DNA of 39,554 bases from Spirochaetaceae bacterium (GTDB lineage Bacteria > Spirochaetota > Spirochaetia > Treponematales > Treponemataceae), in the NCBI GenBank assembly GCA_017622135.1, contig JAGARR010000039.1, forward strand, positions 1 through 39,554. The letters are read 5' to 3'. A model generated the notes under the pieces. That model had not been told where the DNA came from, searched no databases, and saw only the letters and a list, made by a program, of their open reading frames with translations. Below are positions 13,772-22,636 of this stretch, in pieces. Every line of letters begins with the position of its first letter. Position 1 is the stretch's first letter. Made by a program: the position numbers and the translations under genes.

Positions 13772-14070
13772 AGTCCATACTCCGGCTCATCCTCCGCAAC
13801 GCAGAGAATGTCATGCATCAGCTCGTCAACAGAATCGTAGCGCTTGGCAGGAATCTTGCCCTCGGAAATTGCCATTGCCTCCCGGCAGGCGGCCAGCGTC
13901 TCCTCGCTGTACTCCTCCTCCACCTCCAATTTGAAGGGGATGGCGCGAGTGCTGTTTACCTTCTTGATGAAGATGTTTACCGCCGTGGAGATATTCATCC
14001 CCAGCTTGGAGCAGATTTCGTTGAACCGCTCCTTGTCCTCGGAATCCACATTCACTGTGATTGTCGCCAT
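13768..14070 (-). CDS. DinJ/RelB-family antitoxin
   Basis: The product is 100 residues from the ATG at 14070 (AAGGTGG upstream). The N-terminal ribbon-helix-helix is clear (MATITVNVDSEDKERFNEIC and GMNISTAVNIFIKKV), followed by the linker IPFKLE typical of DinJ and a longer than usual C-terminal tail with DSVDELMHDIL. It would bind YafQ and repress the promoter just upstream. Confidence 0.92.
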   Translation of the reverse strand: MATITVNVDSEDKERFNEICSKLGMNISTAVNIFIKKVNSTRAIPFKLEVEEEYSEETLAACREAMAISEGKIPAKRYDSVDELMHDILCVAEDEPEYGL

Positions 14071-14100
14071 ACACACCACCTTATATAAGTTTATACTAAT

Positions 14101-14129
14101 ATTATAACATAATAGCAGTATACTAACAA
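14101..14129 (-). promoter_or_regulatory. Promoter of the DinJ/YafQ pair with repeated operator half-sites
   Basis: On the minus strand TTGTTA (14124-14129), a 17-base spacer and TATAAT (14101-14106) form a near-consensus promoter. The half-site TTAGTATA occurs twice around it (in TTAGTATACT and TTAGTATAAAC), a likely binding site for the ribbon-helix-helix antitoxin. Confidence 0.75.
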
Positions 14130-14161
14130 TATAAAATCACAGAAACCTACAAGACAGGATG

Positions 14162-14194
14162 AAAAAAAATCCGCCCCTGCCTGGAGCGGATTTC
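14162..14194 (-). terminator. Rho-independent terminator of gpmI
   Basis: On the minus strand ATCCGCTCC, a short loop and GGGGCGGAT are followed by a run of eight T, about 20 bp after the gpmI stop codon. Confidence 0.88.
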
Positions 14195-14215
14195 AAAAGG
14201 CTGTTGAAATGAAAT

Positions 14216-15883
14216 TTACTTCATATTGATGATGGACTTATCGTAGTCGGCGGGAGGGACAAGGCCCATCAGGTTCATGAGGGTGGCAGGCCAGCTGGAA
14301 ATGCCAAGCCCCTCGTTCAGCTTGTCCCGGTCATACTCGCCCTTGTACTCCGGGTCGTAGATGATGGCGGGAACCGGATTCAGGCTGTGGCTGGTCTTGG
14401 CCTTTGGCTCTCCGTCGCTGCCCTTCTTCACCGAGCCGTCCTTGCCATGCTCGTACATATCGTCGCTATTGCCGTGGTCGGCGGTGATGCACAGGATACC
14501 CCCCGCCTCCTCGATGGCAGCCTTCAGCCTTCCCAGCTGCAGGTCCATACCCTCCATGGAGCAGACCACCGCATTGAACACACCAGTGTGCCCCACCATG
14601 TCGCCGTTGGGATAGTTCAGGCGAATGTGATTGTACTTGCCGCTCCTGATAGCCTCGATTACCTTGTCGGTAATCTCCGCACACTTCATCCAGGGACGCT
14701 GCTCAAAGGGCACCACGTCGGAGGGAACCTCCACGTAGTCCTCCAGCTCCTCGCTGAATTTACCCTGCTTGTTTCCGTTGAAGAAGTAGGTGACGTGGCC
14801 GTACTTTTGGGTTTCGCTGATGGCAAGAAGCCTTACGCCGCTTGCGGTAAGGTATTCACCCATAGTGCGATCGATGCTGGGGGGACTCACCAGATACTGG
14901 GCGGGCACGTGGGCGTCGCCGTCATACTCCATCATGCCCGCATACTCCACGGCAGGAACACGCTTGCGGTCAAAGTGGGTGAAGGCGGTGTCGGCAGCGG
15001 TCTCGAAGGCGGCAGTAATTTCCAGCGCGCGGTCCCCACGGAAGTTGAAGTAGATGACGCTGTCCCCATCCTGAATCCGTCCCACCGGCTGGCCGTTCTC
15101 GGCGATGACGAACTCGTGCATGTCCTGGTCCAGCAGTCCGGGATTTTCGCTGCGGTACACTTCAATTGCCTCGCTAGCGCTGGCAAACTGGCGGCCCTCA
15201 CCCAGGACATGGGCGTACCATCCCCGCTGCACCATGGCCCAGTCGGCATTGTAACGGTCCATGGTCAGGTACATGCGTCCGCCACCGGAGGCGATGCGGT
15301 AGTCAGCACCCTCAAAGCCCGCAAGGAAATCCTCCAGGGGTCCGATGTAGTCTAGGGCGGAGGTGGGGTCAACGTCACGGCCGTCCAGCAGGGCGTGGAC
15401 ACGAATCCTCTTGATGCCATCCTTGTATGCCTGGCTCACCATGGCCTTCAGGTGGTCGATGTGGGAGTGGACGTTGCCATCAGACACCAGCCCGATAAAA
15501 TGGAGGGTAGCCCCCTTCTCCGCTCCCTCCAGCACATTCTTGGTAAGCTTCTGCCAGGTGGCATCTGCAAACAGCTGGCCGGTGGCGATGGAGGAGCCCA
15601 CCAGCTTGGCTCCCTGGGCAAAGACACGGCCGCAGCCCATGGCATTGTGGCCCACCTCGGAGTTGCCCATGTCATCGTCGCTGGGCAGCCCCACCGCAGT
15701 GCCGTGGGCCTTCAGCTGGGTGTGGGGACAATTGGTGGTGAGCCAGTCCAGGTACTTCATGCGGCTGGCACGGACAGCGTCGCCCTCCTCATACTTTCCG
15801 TAGCCAACTCCATCCATAATCACCAGCACCACCGGACCACGGCGGCCCTGCCACTTGGGATTTCTTTGCAATACCTCTACCAT
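14216..15883 (-). CDS. gpmI: 2,3-bisphosphoglycerate-independent phosphoglycerate mutase
   Basis: The product is 555 residues from the ATG at 15883 (AAGGAGG upstream; the open frame to 15934 has no better start). It interconverts 3- and 2-phosphoglycerate in glycolysis using two Mn ions. Visible hallmarks are VLVIMDGVGYGK near the N-terminus, the catalytic serine in DMGNSEVGH, LLDGRDVDPTSA, RGDRALEI, NYPNGDMVGHTG and ITADHGNSDDM, whose Asp and His bind metal. It is somewhat longer than the common form of about 510 residues. It is monocistronic, with its own terminator. Confidence 0.96.
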   Translation of the reverse strand: MVEVLQRNPKWQGRRGPVVLVIMDGVGYGKYEEGDAVRASRMKYLDWLTTNCPHTQLKAHGTAVGLPSDDDMGNSEVGHNAMGCGRVFAQGAKLVGSSIATGQLFADATWQKLTKNVLEGAEKGATLHFIGLVSDGNVHSHIDHLKAMVSQAYKDGIKRIRVHALLDGRDVDPTSALDYIGPLEDFLAGFEGADYRIASGGGRMYLTMDRYNADWAMVQRGWYAHVLGEGRQFASASEAIEVYRSENPGLLDQDMHEFVIAENGQPVGRIQDGDSVIYFNFRGDRALEITAAFETAADTAFTHFDRKRVPAVEYAGMMEYDGDAHVPAQYLVSPPSIDRTMGEYLTASGVRLLAISETQKYGHVTYFFNGNKQGKFSEELEDYVEVPSDVVPFEQRPWMKCAEITDKVIEAIRSGKYNHIRLNYPNGDMVGHTGVFNAVVCSMEGMDLQLGRLKAAIEEAGGILCITADHGNSDDMYEHGKDGSVKKGSDGEPKAKTSHSLNPVPAIIYDPEYKGEYDRDKLNEGLGISSWPATLMNLMGLVPPADYDKSIINMK

Positions 15884-16067
15884 ATTCGCTCCTCCTTCCG
15901 CCACAGTCATGAGGGCAGAATCATACAATGCCAATTGATAAAACTATATTTATAATAGTGATTTTTGACTCTGTGTGCAAGGATGGGAAGAAAAAAAGCC
16001 TCAGATGGGAACGTGGTTTGGAGACAGTGCTAGAGTTGGTTGATGCAGACATGGAGTAGTGGCACTG

Positions 16068-16148
16068 TCACTCCGTATAGAAGACGATGCCGGACACCCT
16101 GTCCACAAACTCGTGGCGGATGGTGCGGAAGAGGCCATCGGAGAAGCC
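16068..16148 (-). other. In-frame 26-codon extension after the terminal GT2 stop
   Basis: Immediately after the TAA of the glycosyltransferase at 16149 the same frame stays open, reading GFSDGLFRTIRHEFVDRVSG and IVFYTE, then TGA. It looks protein-like and GC-rich like the host, unlike the preceding codons. It may be the remnant end of a deleted gene fused by chance in frame. The rest of 15884-16067 shows no feature I can support beyond gpmI upstream sequence. Confidence 0.35.
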
Positions 16149-17189
16149 TTAGACCGACAATTGAATTTCTGTCGACCTTCTCAAGCTGTACAAATGGATT
16201 TCTGACAGGGGAACCTCGACAATATTGTCGTTCTGAGACTTGCAGTCAAGCTGGACGGCCTTTATCATGGTGATTCCATCCTCCTCATATTCAACCAATG
16301 CCTCGAACAAATGCCCAGACTTCATAAAAACCTGTCCATGCACAGACTTTATTCTCATCAATTCCTCCAAAAACAAGGTTTTGCGTTTCCCAGAAAAATA
16401 GAGCCTCCGGATGAGTGCCGGTGACAGCAAGCGGGAGGCAAGACGGAACAAAAGGTAGGCATGCTCTTTCTGTAAACCATTGAAATCAAGCAGCGCCCTT
16501 GAATAGATTTGAAACTCATCCAGTGACTTTGCCAATGAGCGGCGGCGGAAGGTGTCGTCAGTGATGCGGAACCTCAAAAGCGGAGCCTGCAGGGTACGGA
16601 TTTCGTATCCCGCCGCCAGAAGGCGGAACCACAGCTCGATGTCCTCGTTACAGCACGTAGACTCTGCATACCCAAATTCCTTCAGGATGGCCGTCCGCAT
16701 CATCACGGTGGGGTGTGCGACGGGAGTTCCCTTGTAAAGGGTCATTGACGAGCGAACCGTCCTTTTGGGATACAGCCGAATGCTACGATGACTGGTATCC
16801 AGCTCCTTGCTGCAGTAGAATTCTTCGATTCCGGCACCCAGAACCACAAGCTTTTTGTCCACCTCAAATTGTAGTACCTGCTTCTCAAATCGGTCTGGGT
16901 AACAGATGTCGTCGCTGTCCATGCGGGCCACCAGCTCCGTCTCCACGAACTGGAGGCCATGGTTCAGGGCGTGGGCAAGTCCCTTGTTTTGGGGATATCC
17001 TACTATATGGAGCGGCAGCTTGTCCTTCCAACTGGCAATCACCTGCTCCAGCTCAGGTGTCAAGATACCATCCTGCACTAGGATGATTTTTTCAGGCAGG
17101 AGGGTCGAGTCCCTTATGGACTGGAGACACTCATCAAGAAACAGCGGGTTGTCCTTTTTATAAACTGACTGGAGGATGGAGAATTGCAT
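16149..17189 (-). CDS. Glycosyltransferase family 2, last gene of the polysaccharide locus
   Basis: The product is 346 residues. The GT-A fold is clear: FSILQSVYKKDNPLFLDECL, KIILVQDG, HIVGYPQNKGLAHALNHGL, and the metal-binding MDSDDI (about residue 90). Then come HPTVMMRTAILKEFGY and the acceptor-side NEDIELWFRL. It resembles AmsE/WcaA-type enzymes that add a sugar to an undecaprenyl-linked repeat unit in the cytoplasm. It starts 10 bp after the FrhB-like gene stop and ends the locus. Confidence 0.88.
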   Translation of the reverse strand: MQFSILQSVYKKDNPLFLDECLQSIRDSTLLPEKIILVQDGILTPELEQVIASWKDKLPLHIVGYPQNKGLAHALNHGLQFVETELVARMDSDDICYPDRFEKQVLQFEVDKKLVVLGAGIEEFYCSKELDTSHRSIRLYPKRTVRSSMTLYKGTPVAHPTVMMRTAILKEFGYAESTCCNEDIELWFRLLAAGYEIRTLQAPLLRFRITDDTFRRRSLAKSLDEFQIYSRALLDFNGLQKEHAYLLFRLASRLLSPALIRRLYFSGKRKTLFLEELMRIKSVHGQVFMKSGHLFEALVEYEEDGITMIKAVQLDCKSQNDNIVEVPLSEIHLYSLRRSTEIQLSV

Positions 17190-17199
17190 TGGTATTTTC

Positions 17200-18390
17200 C
17201 TAACAAATATGAACTAGCAATTGTTTTACTTTTGTTTTTAATTTTTGAGGAATCAGACCGATTACATATCTTTTTATTTGACTTGGTAAAGGTGCGTATA
17301 ATTTCTTGATGAATTGCTCTATTGGCAACTCATCAATTCCATCGTATACAGAATCCCTTTTCTTCGGGTACTCCACAGGTTGATTTAACTGTCTATTATA
17401 CCTGGAGACACTTTCTTCCGTTGTTTGAATACAGATAAATTTATCCCGAACTAATTTAAAAAGCAGCTCCCCTTTTTTTGTATTTATAATACAACAAGAA
17501 ACTCCACCTTCTGTGTTAAACTCTGGATGAAACAATTCCACGCCCCAAAAGTCCCCCATAGTGATATCAGCAGGACGGTGACGCACTGACGCATACGGGC
17601 AGCTATAGCAGGAGTATCGATAGGTCTCCCCACGCATAAACGACGAATAGTATGGATCAACAGCCCCACGCAAGACCTTTGTCTTTGTCTTTGTCTTTAT
17701 CTTGCCGCCGCAGGACCAGCCAGCCACATCCTTGTCCCTGAAGCCGTAATAGAGCACTGGTTCCTTGAGCCTTTTTGAAAGCCATTCCAGATATCTCTTG
17801 AATAATTTTTGACTTGGCACCCCATGACAGATTATATCAGCAGTGAAAAGATTCTCTGCATCCTTCCCCAAAAACCACCGCAAACCTGCTATTTGACAAG
17901 GCACTCCCGTATATAAAACCGGAACACCTCTTTTAAGTGCTTCCTTCACCTGAACATAAGAGGTTTCAGTGTCGGAGGCGACATACTTTGAGCCCCGTAA
18001 TCTATACAAGGCATCCCCATCTGAAACGGCAATCTGATGGACCCCTAACTGATCGTCATAAGCAGCACCAAATACCGTCCCCCCCTGATCCAACACATAG
18101 CGAGCAAGCCCATAAAACAAACCTCCAGATGCACTCTTTTGCAACTGATGTTCATCCCGGAGTTTCAAGCCGTAAAACGACTGGGAATACTCCCCAATGA
18201 GCCTGAGGGGGGCATGGGCGGGACAATGAAGCAAGCAGGCGCCACATGACGTACAAAGAGTGCTGTCGATAACAGGATACAAAAACCCTTCGACATCCTC
18301 CTCCATGCGAATACAATCAGTGGGACAGGTATGCTCACAGGCCCTACAACTGAAACACTGCTCTTTGGTTATTATTTCCACCGAATTCAT
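17200..18390 (-). CDS. FrhB-like Fe-S protein of polysaccharide locus (F420 hydrogenase beta-subunit family)
   Basis: The product is 396 residues. Two 4Fe-4S motifs are at the N-terminus (CFSCRACEHTCPTDC and CTSCGACLLHCP), followed by the FrhB N- and C-domains: KSASGGLFYGLARYVLDQGG, LRGSKYVAS, GVPCQIAGLRWFLG, ADIICHGVPS, FRDKD, YSCYSCPYA and DITMGDFWG. Homologues sit beside polysaccharide pyruvyl transferase genes in many EPS loci, where the reaction is unknown but probably a redox modification of a sugar. It starts 9 bp after a pyruvyl-transferase-like gene. A CTTTGT hexamer repeated three times plus a variant (17677-17700) encodes a KTKTKTK stretch. Confidence 0.9.
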   Translation of the reverse strand: MNSVEIITKEQCFSCRACEHTCPTDCIRMEEDVEGFLYPVIDSTLCTSCGACLLHCPAHAPLRLIGEYSQSFYGLKLRDEHQLQKSASGGLFYGLARYVLDQGGTVFGAAYDDQLGVHQIAVSDGDALYRLRGSKYVASDTETSYVQVKEALKRGVPVLYTGVPCQIAGLRWFLGKDAENLFTADIICHGVPSQKLFKRYLEWLSKRLKEPVLYYGFRDKDVAGWSCGGKIKTKTKTKVLRGAVDPYYSSFMRGETYRYSCYSCPYASVRHRPADITMGDFWGVELFHPEFNTEGGVSCCIINTKKGELLFKLVRDKFICIQTTEESVSRYNRQLNQPVEYPKKRDSVYDGIDELPIEQFIKKLYAPLPSQIKRYVIGLIPQKLKTKVKQLLVHIC

Positions 18391-18399
18391 TTCTTCTCC

Positions 18400-19485
18400 C
18401 TAGTTTTTAAGAGCATTCAAAAGATAATCCAATGATTTTTTTCTGTATGACTCCATTTTGTTTTCCACAATACTGTAATCAATATCACTTTGCAGCACTC
18501 GAACGCATTCCTGCTGCGAGGAGAAAATCCTATCCTCCAGGTTGTACTCAGCAAGCAAGTGATACAACTTGTTGGCGTTGCCCCTGAGCATGGTGCCGAA
18601 CCTTGCATTAGTTATCAATGAAATTACCGTACCATGGAAGGTATCCGTAATCACATAGCTTGCATGTTTAAAATATGCAAGAAGTTCGGTGGGAGATGCA
18701 TTGATATTTCTATCACACCAGGAATGATAAAATCCCACGGAGTAAACCGGCAAGTTGAAAGTTCTTGCAACCTCTTTAACCAACTGGATTTCCTCCGGAA
18801 GATTCATATTGTTATCATAAGAATACAAAAGGATATACTCTACTTTTACCTTTCTTTTACATGAATTGATTTCTTGTTTATATCCATACAAAATCACAGG
18901 GTCGCAGGTTAGCTCCACAGAAATCTGCGCCAGTTCTTCAATGATGTCCCTTGAGTTTTTGTCGCGCACAGCAATCAAGGAGAAATTCCCCAAGGACTTT
19001 CGTAAATACTCCTCCAGATTCTTCTCCCTGATTTCCCCTATGGTTGTTGGACCGAAACTCGCAGCATAAGAAATGTAATTTTTTACCTGTCCTTCATTTC
19101 CCCAAAAGGCATCAGTAAGACCAGTCTCTACACTGAAGACCTCGTCACTGCCGACAATGACAGCATCCCCATCAAATGAAGAGAGCCATTTCCCGAGAAT
19201 TCTGTTCTTCTTCCGAAATGAATCAAACAAAAATTTCTTTTTTACATTAAATAAAGTTTTCCTCCACCCCTTGGAAAATGAATATTTGATGTAAAATGGT
19301 ATAGATTTAATACTTATACTGTATTTTTCCGCTGCACCTTTTTCCATATACCTGTAATCCTTTGTAAACTGCAGGGCGGAGGCATGAAATCCTTGGGCCT
19401 TCAATACCTGTATGAGGGCGTACAATTGCAACTGGGCACCATGGTTGTGAACGGCATAATGGGTGACAATTCCTATCCTTTTCAT
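18400..19485 (-). CDS. Polysaccharide pyruvyl transferase-family protein
   Basis: The product is 361 residues. Visible family marks are IGIVTHYAVHNHGAQLQLYA at the N-terminus, VIVGSDEVFS (about residue 110), NYISYAASFG, AVRDKNS, CDPVIL, and the C-terminal YVITDTFHGTVISLI. Members transfer pyruvate from phosphoenolpyruvate to sugars, or act as GT-B-like enzymes. It overlaps the preceding GT2 gene by 4 bp (ATGA) and is paired with the FrhB-like gene downstream. AT-content begins to rise in its 5' half. Confidence 0.88.
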   Translation of the reverse strand: MKRIGIVTHYAVHNHGAQLQLYALIQVLKAQGFHASALQFTKDYRYMEKGAAEKYSISIKSIPFYIKYSFSKGWRKTLFNVKKKFLFDSFRKKNRILGKWLSSFDGDAVIVGSDEVFSVETGLTDAFWGNEGQVKNYISYAASFGPTTIGEIREKNLEEYLRKSLGNFSLIAVRDKNSRDIIEELAQISVELTCDPVILYGYKQEINSCKRKVKVEYILLYSYDNNMNLPEEIQLVKEVARTFNLPVYSVGFYHSWCDRNINASPTELLAYFKHASYVITDTFHGTVISLITNARFGTMLRGNANKLYHLLAEYNLEDRIFSSQQECVRVLQSDIDYSIVENKMESYRKKSLDYLLNALKN

Positions 19486-20219
19486 CGTGAAGCAATCCCT
19501 AGTTTAAGAAGTTCTATGAGAATGAGAAATCTATATTTTAAACGAAACAAAAGCGAATTATTTGTTTTTTTACATGCCAATGAAGCATTTGAAGAATGAA
19601 CCCTATGTTGAATCAAAGGTATATCAAGAAAACAAGCATCATAAAAATGAATCGCAACTATTCCTATCCATAAATCATGCGAATACACTCTTTCGGATAC
19701 TGGTAACACCCGTTGCAAAATTTCTTTTCTAAAACAGCAACAACAACCGATAAAATGAGGATAAAGAAGATTTGATACAACAGTTTTCTTGAATGGATTT
19801 TCAGAATAAAACAATTCTGTACCTTGAACTCCATTTTCGTCGATAATTGAGAAATTAGACATTACAAAACAAGAATTCTTTAACTGTTCAACACAAATTT
19901 GAATCTTATCTTTATGCCATACATCATCCTGATCAGCAAGAAAAATATATTCTCCACTCACATAGCGTAAAGCATTACAGAAATTCTGCGTTGCACATAA
20001 AACAGAAGTTTGCTTAAAATACGAATTATTTTCCTTCTCATGATGGAGCAACCGAATTCGGGAATCATTGTACGACTCGATTATCCCCAGCGTGCCGTCG
20101 GTGCTTCCGTCGTCGCTGATTATCAGCTCGTCGTCAGGACCCAGCTGGCAGAGGATGGAGTCAACCTGTTCCCGCAGGAAGCGCTCACCGTTGTAGGTGG
20201 CCATGCAAACTGAAATCAT
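19482..20219 (-). CDS. Glycosyltransferase family 2
   Basis: The product is 245 residues from the ATG at 20219. The GT-A core reads MISVCMATYNGERFLREQVD, ELIISDDGSTDGT and FLADQDDVW (DxD-type metal site, about residue 85); a C-x-CC segment (IGCCCCFRKE) and HDLWIGIVA follow. It resembles rhamnosyl- or galactosyl-transferases of O-antigen loci. Only a weak AGG precedes the start, 7 bp after the Wzy stop, so it may rely on coupling. It is AT-rich except for its first 150 bp, which match host composition. Confidence 0.88.
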   Translation of the reverse strand: MISVCMATYNGERFLREQVDSILCQLGPDDELIISDDGSTDGTLGIIESYNDSRIRLLHHEKENNSYFKQTSVLCATQNFCNALRYVSGEYIFLADQDDVWHKDKIQICVEQLKNSCFVMSNFSIIDENGVQGTELFYSENPFKKTVVSNLLYPHFIGCCCCFRKEILQRVLPVSERVYSHDLWIGIVAIHFYDACFLDIPLIQHRVHSSNASLACKKTNNSLLFRLKYRFLILIELLKLGIASR

Positions 20220-20226
20220 AATGCAA

Positions 20227-21327
20227 CTACCTAGAAAATATACTTTGATATGGTGTGATTCCCAAACCACCAGCAGCAGAGGAGGGATTCTTAAGTAAAT
20301 TAACAAAAAAATTGACAGTAAAAATGACAACCAACAGCAATAAACCAACTTTTCTATACTTTGACCTAGAGTCACACAAGATTTTAATTGAAATTAAATA
20401 GTAAGAGGTGAATATATACGGCAAACGATTCAGTATCGTAATCTGAGTTGAAAAGATGTAAGAAATAAGTATCAATACGTATATTGCTAACGAAGGCATA
20501 AACAATTTTTCTTTTTTGCCGTAGCGGTTGCATGATGTACAAAAAAGGATAAACGGTATTATGCACATCTCTTTCAACAAAACCCCTAAGCCACTTCCTA
20601 GTTTTGTCGCTCCACCATATAATTCATCTGTAAAATACCTAGACATACCTCCCAAAAAGCTGTTTGCAATGACTCCAAAAATAATTCTAGGAATGTTTAT
20701 AATTGTAAAAAAAACATAAACCAATAGACAAATACAAATTACATTCATTTTAGAAAAGGATTTTATTTTTTCCAATTTCAAAAAAAAAGGAATAAAAAAC
20801 AGGAAAAAATACATTGAATCATGAAAAAAGCATGAAAGGAAAACCACTAAAAACCATTTTTTTTTTGCTGTTTGATAGTACCTATGTAATCCGTATGTTG
20901 CTAAAAGAGCAGCAAAAGCTTGACGAATCAAACTGAATGAATCTAAAAATAAGGTTGATACGTATATTACCACAGCGAAATAAGCATTCCTCTTTCCGAC
21001 AATTTTTAAAACCAGACTCTCTGAAACAAAAGCCACAACCACAAAAAAGAAATGTACATCAATGTCAAAAAACTTAATAACCCATAATAAAGGCCTCCAC
21101 CCCAACTCAAAGCCACCCCACCTTTTTTCTTGAAGATTTACATCCCATGCAATTTGTTCATAATAATTTACATAATCTGTCCCAATATTATACCGGAGAG
21201 CCAGAGGGAAAAACAAAGAACAAAACAATAAAATCTTGAGAAACAATGCTATATGTCTGTTTTTTTCAACAGAATAAAGGTAAGCAAAACTACATGAAAA
21301 AATATAAGTGAGAATAAATACAGTCAT
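20227..21327 (-). CDS. EpsG/Wzy-type polysaccharide polymerase
   Basis: The product is 366 residues from the ATG at 21327, overlapping the GT4 stop by 4 bp. At least nine hydrophobic segments are visible. EpsG-family marks include RYNIGTDYVNYYEQI near residue 50, the large outside loop with GFELGWRPLLW, and LIRQAFAALLATYGLHRY. It would join repeat units at the outer face of the membrane. The gene is strongly AT-rich and includes a run of ten A (20857-20866), both in contrast to the flanking genes. Confidence 0.88.
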   Translation of the reverse strand: MTVFILTYIFSCSFAYLYSVEKNRHIALFLKILLFCSLFFPLALRYNIGTDYVNYYEQIAWDVNLQEKRWGGFELGWRPLLWVIKFFDIDVHFFFVVVAFVSESLVLKIVGKRNAYFAVVIYVSTLFLDSFSLIRQAFAALLATYGLHRYYQTAKKKWFLVVFLSCFFHDSMYFFLFFIPFFLKLEKIKSFSKMNVICICLLVYVFFTIINIPRIIFGVIANSFLGGMSRYFTDELYGGATKLGSGLGVLLKEMCIIPFILFCTSCNRYGKKEKLFMPSLAIYVLILISYIFSTQITILNRLPYIFTSYYLISIKILCDSRSKYRKVGLLLLVVIFTVNFFVNLLKNPSSAAGGLGITPYQSIFSR

Positions 21328-22424
21328 TCCAATGATTTCCAAAATGCAGCAATTTGTCTAAACATATTTTCAGCATCACCATAGTGAATGAGATGTCCAT
21401 ATTCATATCCTCCTATTTTCTCTCCTTGTGCTCCAATATCAAAACAGCATATTGGAATATTCAAAGCCATGAGTTCAGAAATAAGATAAGAAAATGTTTC
21501 TGGCCAGACGCTTGTAAAAAAAACTACATTCACTCCTGATTGTTGCAGAATGTTACCTAAATCAGTATTTCGATATTTTCCAAGATATTGAATTCTCTCT
21601 CCATAAACCCTGTTTTCTACATTAAATTTACCTATTACAGTGACCTTAATTTTATTTTTTTTGCAATAACCTAGAAATGGAACCACTATATCTCTACCTT
21701 TTGAGATTGAATTACAGTTGCCTACAAAACCAATATGCAGTTCTTGCCTTTCTATTTTTAAAGGAGAAAAAAAATTACAATAATCTATGTTATGAGGAAC
21801 TATCTTGATTCTTTCAGCAGCAAGACTCGTGTACCTCTGACGGAGGATTATGCTTGAACTCAGCGAGAAGCATCGTATTTCATCACAATGCATGAGAAAT
21901 TCTTTCCATATCTTCGTATACAAATCATCATTCAATTCACATAACTGACAATTTAATTTACAATAATACCCCTTTCTAATTAAATTGAAATTATTTTTAC
22001 AAATACAATCAAAATCATGCAGTACATACCATAAATGAATATCTCTCCTCTGTTTTTCTTCTAATAGGAATGAAAGAATTTCCATCTTCATTGAGAACCC
22101 AACAAGAGAATTTATAAAATACTCTTGGTATCCTTTTAGCACTTCAAATAATTGATTTTCTTTTATGATTTTTTTTTTATTTTCATAACTCAACTCAAAA
22201 AAACGATCTCTTCCAAAGCCAATTTTTCTTAAAATTGTTATTGAGTTTTCTTGTTGTACATCTTTAACATAATTCTCTGTACCTCCACCTAAATTATGAG
22301 TAATAAAAATCACTCCATCAGGAGGCTGTATCAAAATCTGTCTTGAAAAAAAATATAGAAATAAAGCCTGTATATTATAAATTACATACTTAGCTATTCG
22401 TTTGACGTTTCTTATTCCTATCAT
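21324..22424 (-). CDS. Glycosyltransferase family 4-like (GT-B) enzyme
   Basis: The product is 366 residues. The N-terminal half has the GGGTENYV donor-loop motif near residue 45; the C-terminal GT-B half has LHIGFVGNCNSISKGRDIVV, YLGKYRNTDL and the PETFSYLISELMALNIP motif whose Glu contacts the nucleotide sugar. A cysteine cluster (CICKNN, CKLNCQLC) in the middle may bind metal. The start has GGTGGAG seven bases upstream, and that GGTGGAG lies within the GT2 stub ORF. It is AT-rich with a run of ten A (22169-22178). Confidence 0.85.
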   Translation of the reverse strand: MIGIRNVKRIAKYVIYNIQALFLYFFSRQILIQPPDGVIFITHNLGGGTENYVKDVQQENSITILRKIGFGRDRFFELSYENKKKIIKENQLFEVLKGYQEYFINSLVGFSMKMEILSFLLEEKQRRDIHLWYVLHDFDCICKNNFNLIRKGYYCKLNCQLCELNDDLYTKIWKEFLMHCDEIRCFSLSSSIILRQRYTSLAAERIKIVPHNIDYCNFFSPLKIERQELHIGFVGNCNSISKGRDIVVPFLGYCKKNKIKVTVIGKFNVENRVYGERIQYLGKYRNTDLGNILQQSGVNVVFFTSVWPETFSYLISELMALNIPICCFDIGAQGEKIGGYEYGHLIHYGDAENMFRQIAAFWKSLE

Positions 22425-22425
22425 A

Positions 22426-22485
22426 CTATTGCTCCACCCTGTACACCGGCACGATGACGCTAATTTGTGGGTTTTCCGTAGTCAT
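22426..22485 (-). pseudogene. 5' stub of a GT2 gene, copy 1
   Basis: This is a 19-codon ORF with a good AAAGGA site: MTTENPQISVIVPVYRVEQ then TAG. ISVIVPVYRVE is the classic GT2 N-terminus. Thirty-nine bases (22432-22470) are identical to 23578-23616. It ends one base before the GT4 start and supplies its ribosome binding site. The stretch from 22486 to 22636 holds no gene. Confidence 0.75.
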
Positions 22486-22636
22486 AAGAATCCTTTGGAG
22501 AATTTAAGAGTATATCCGCATTAAGCTTTTCGAATAAGAAACCTTTTTATTTGTTTTGGAAATAGATTATAAGGCTGACATTTAGATCATGCATATACGT
22601 GCAACAATGTAAATGCCAGCACCAATAGAAGTATTT

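Noticed and set aside
14387..15355. Plus-strand frames opposite gpmI and similar long frames opposite guaA and mutS2
   Set aside because: They are shadows of GC-rich genes with clear family motifs on the other strand and lack start signals.
20857..22178. Ten-base A runs in wzy and GT4 as phase-variation tracts
   Set aside because: These genes are so AT-rich that such runs are expected by chance; unlike the G tract in the acyltransferase they are not strong evidence of a switch.
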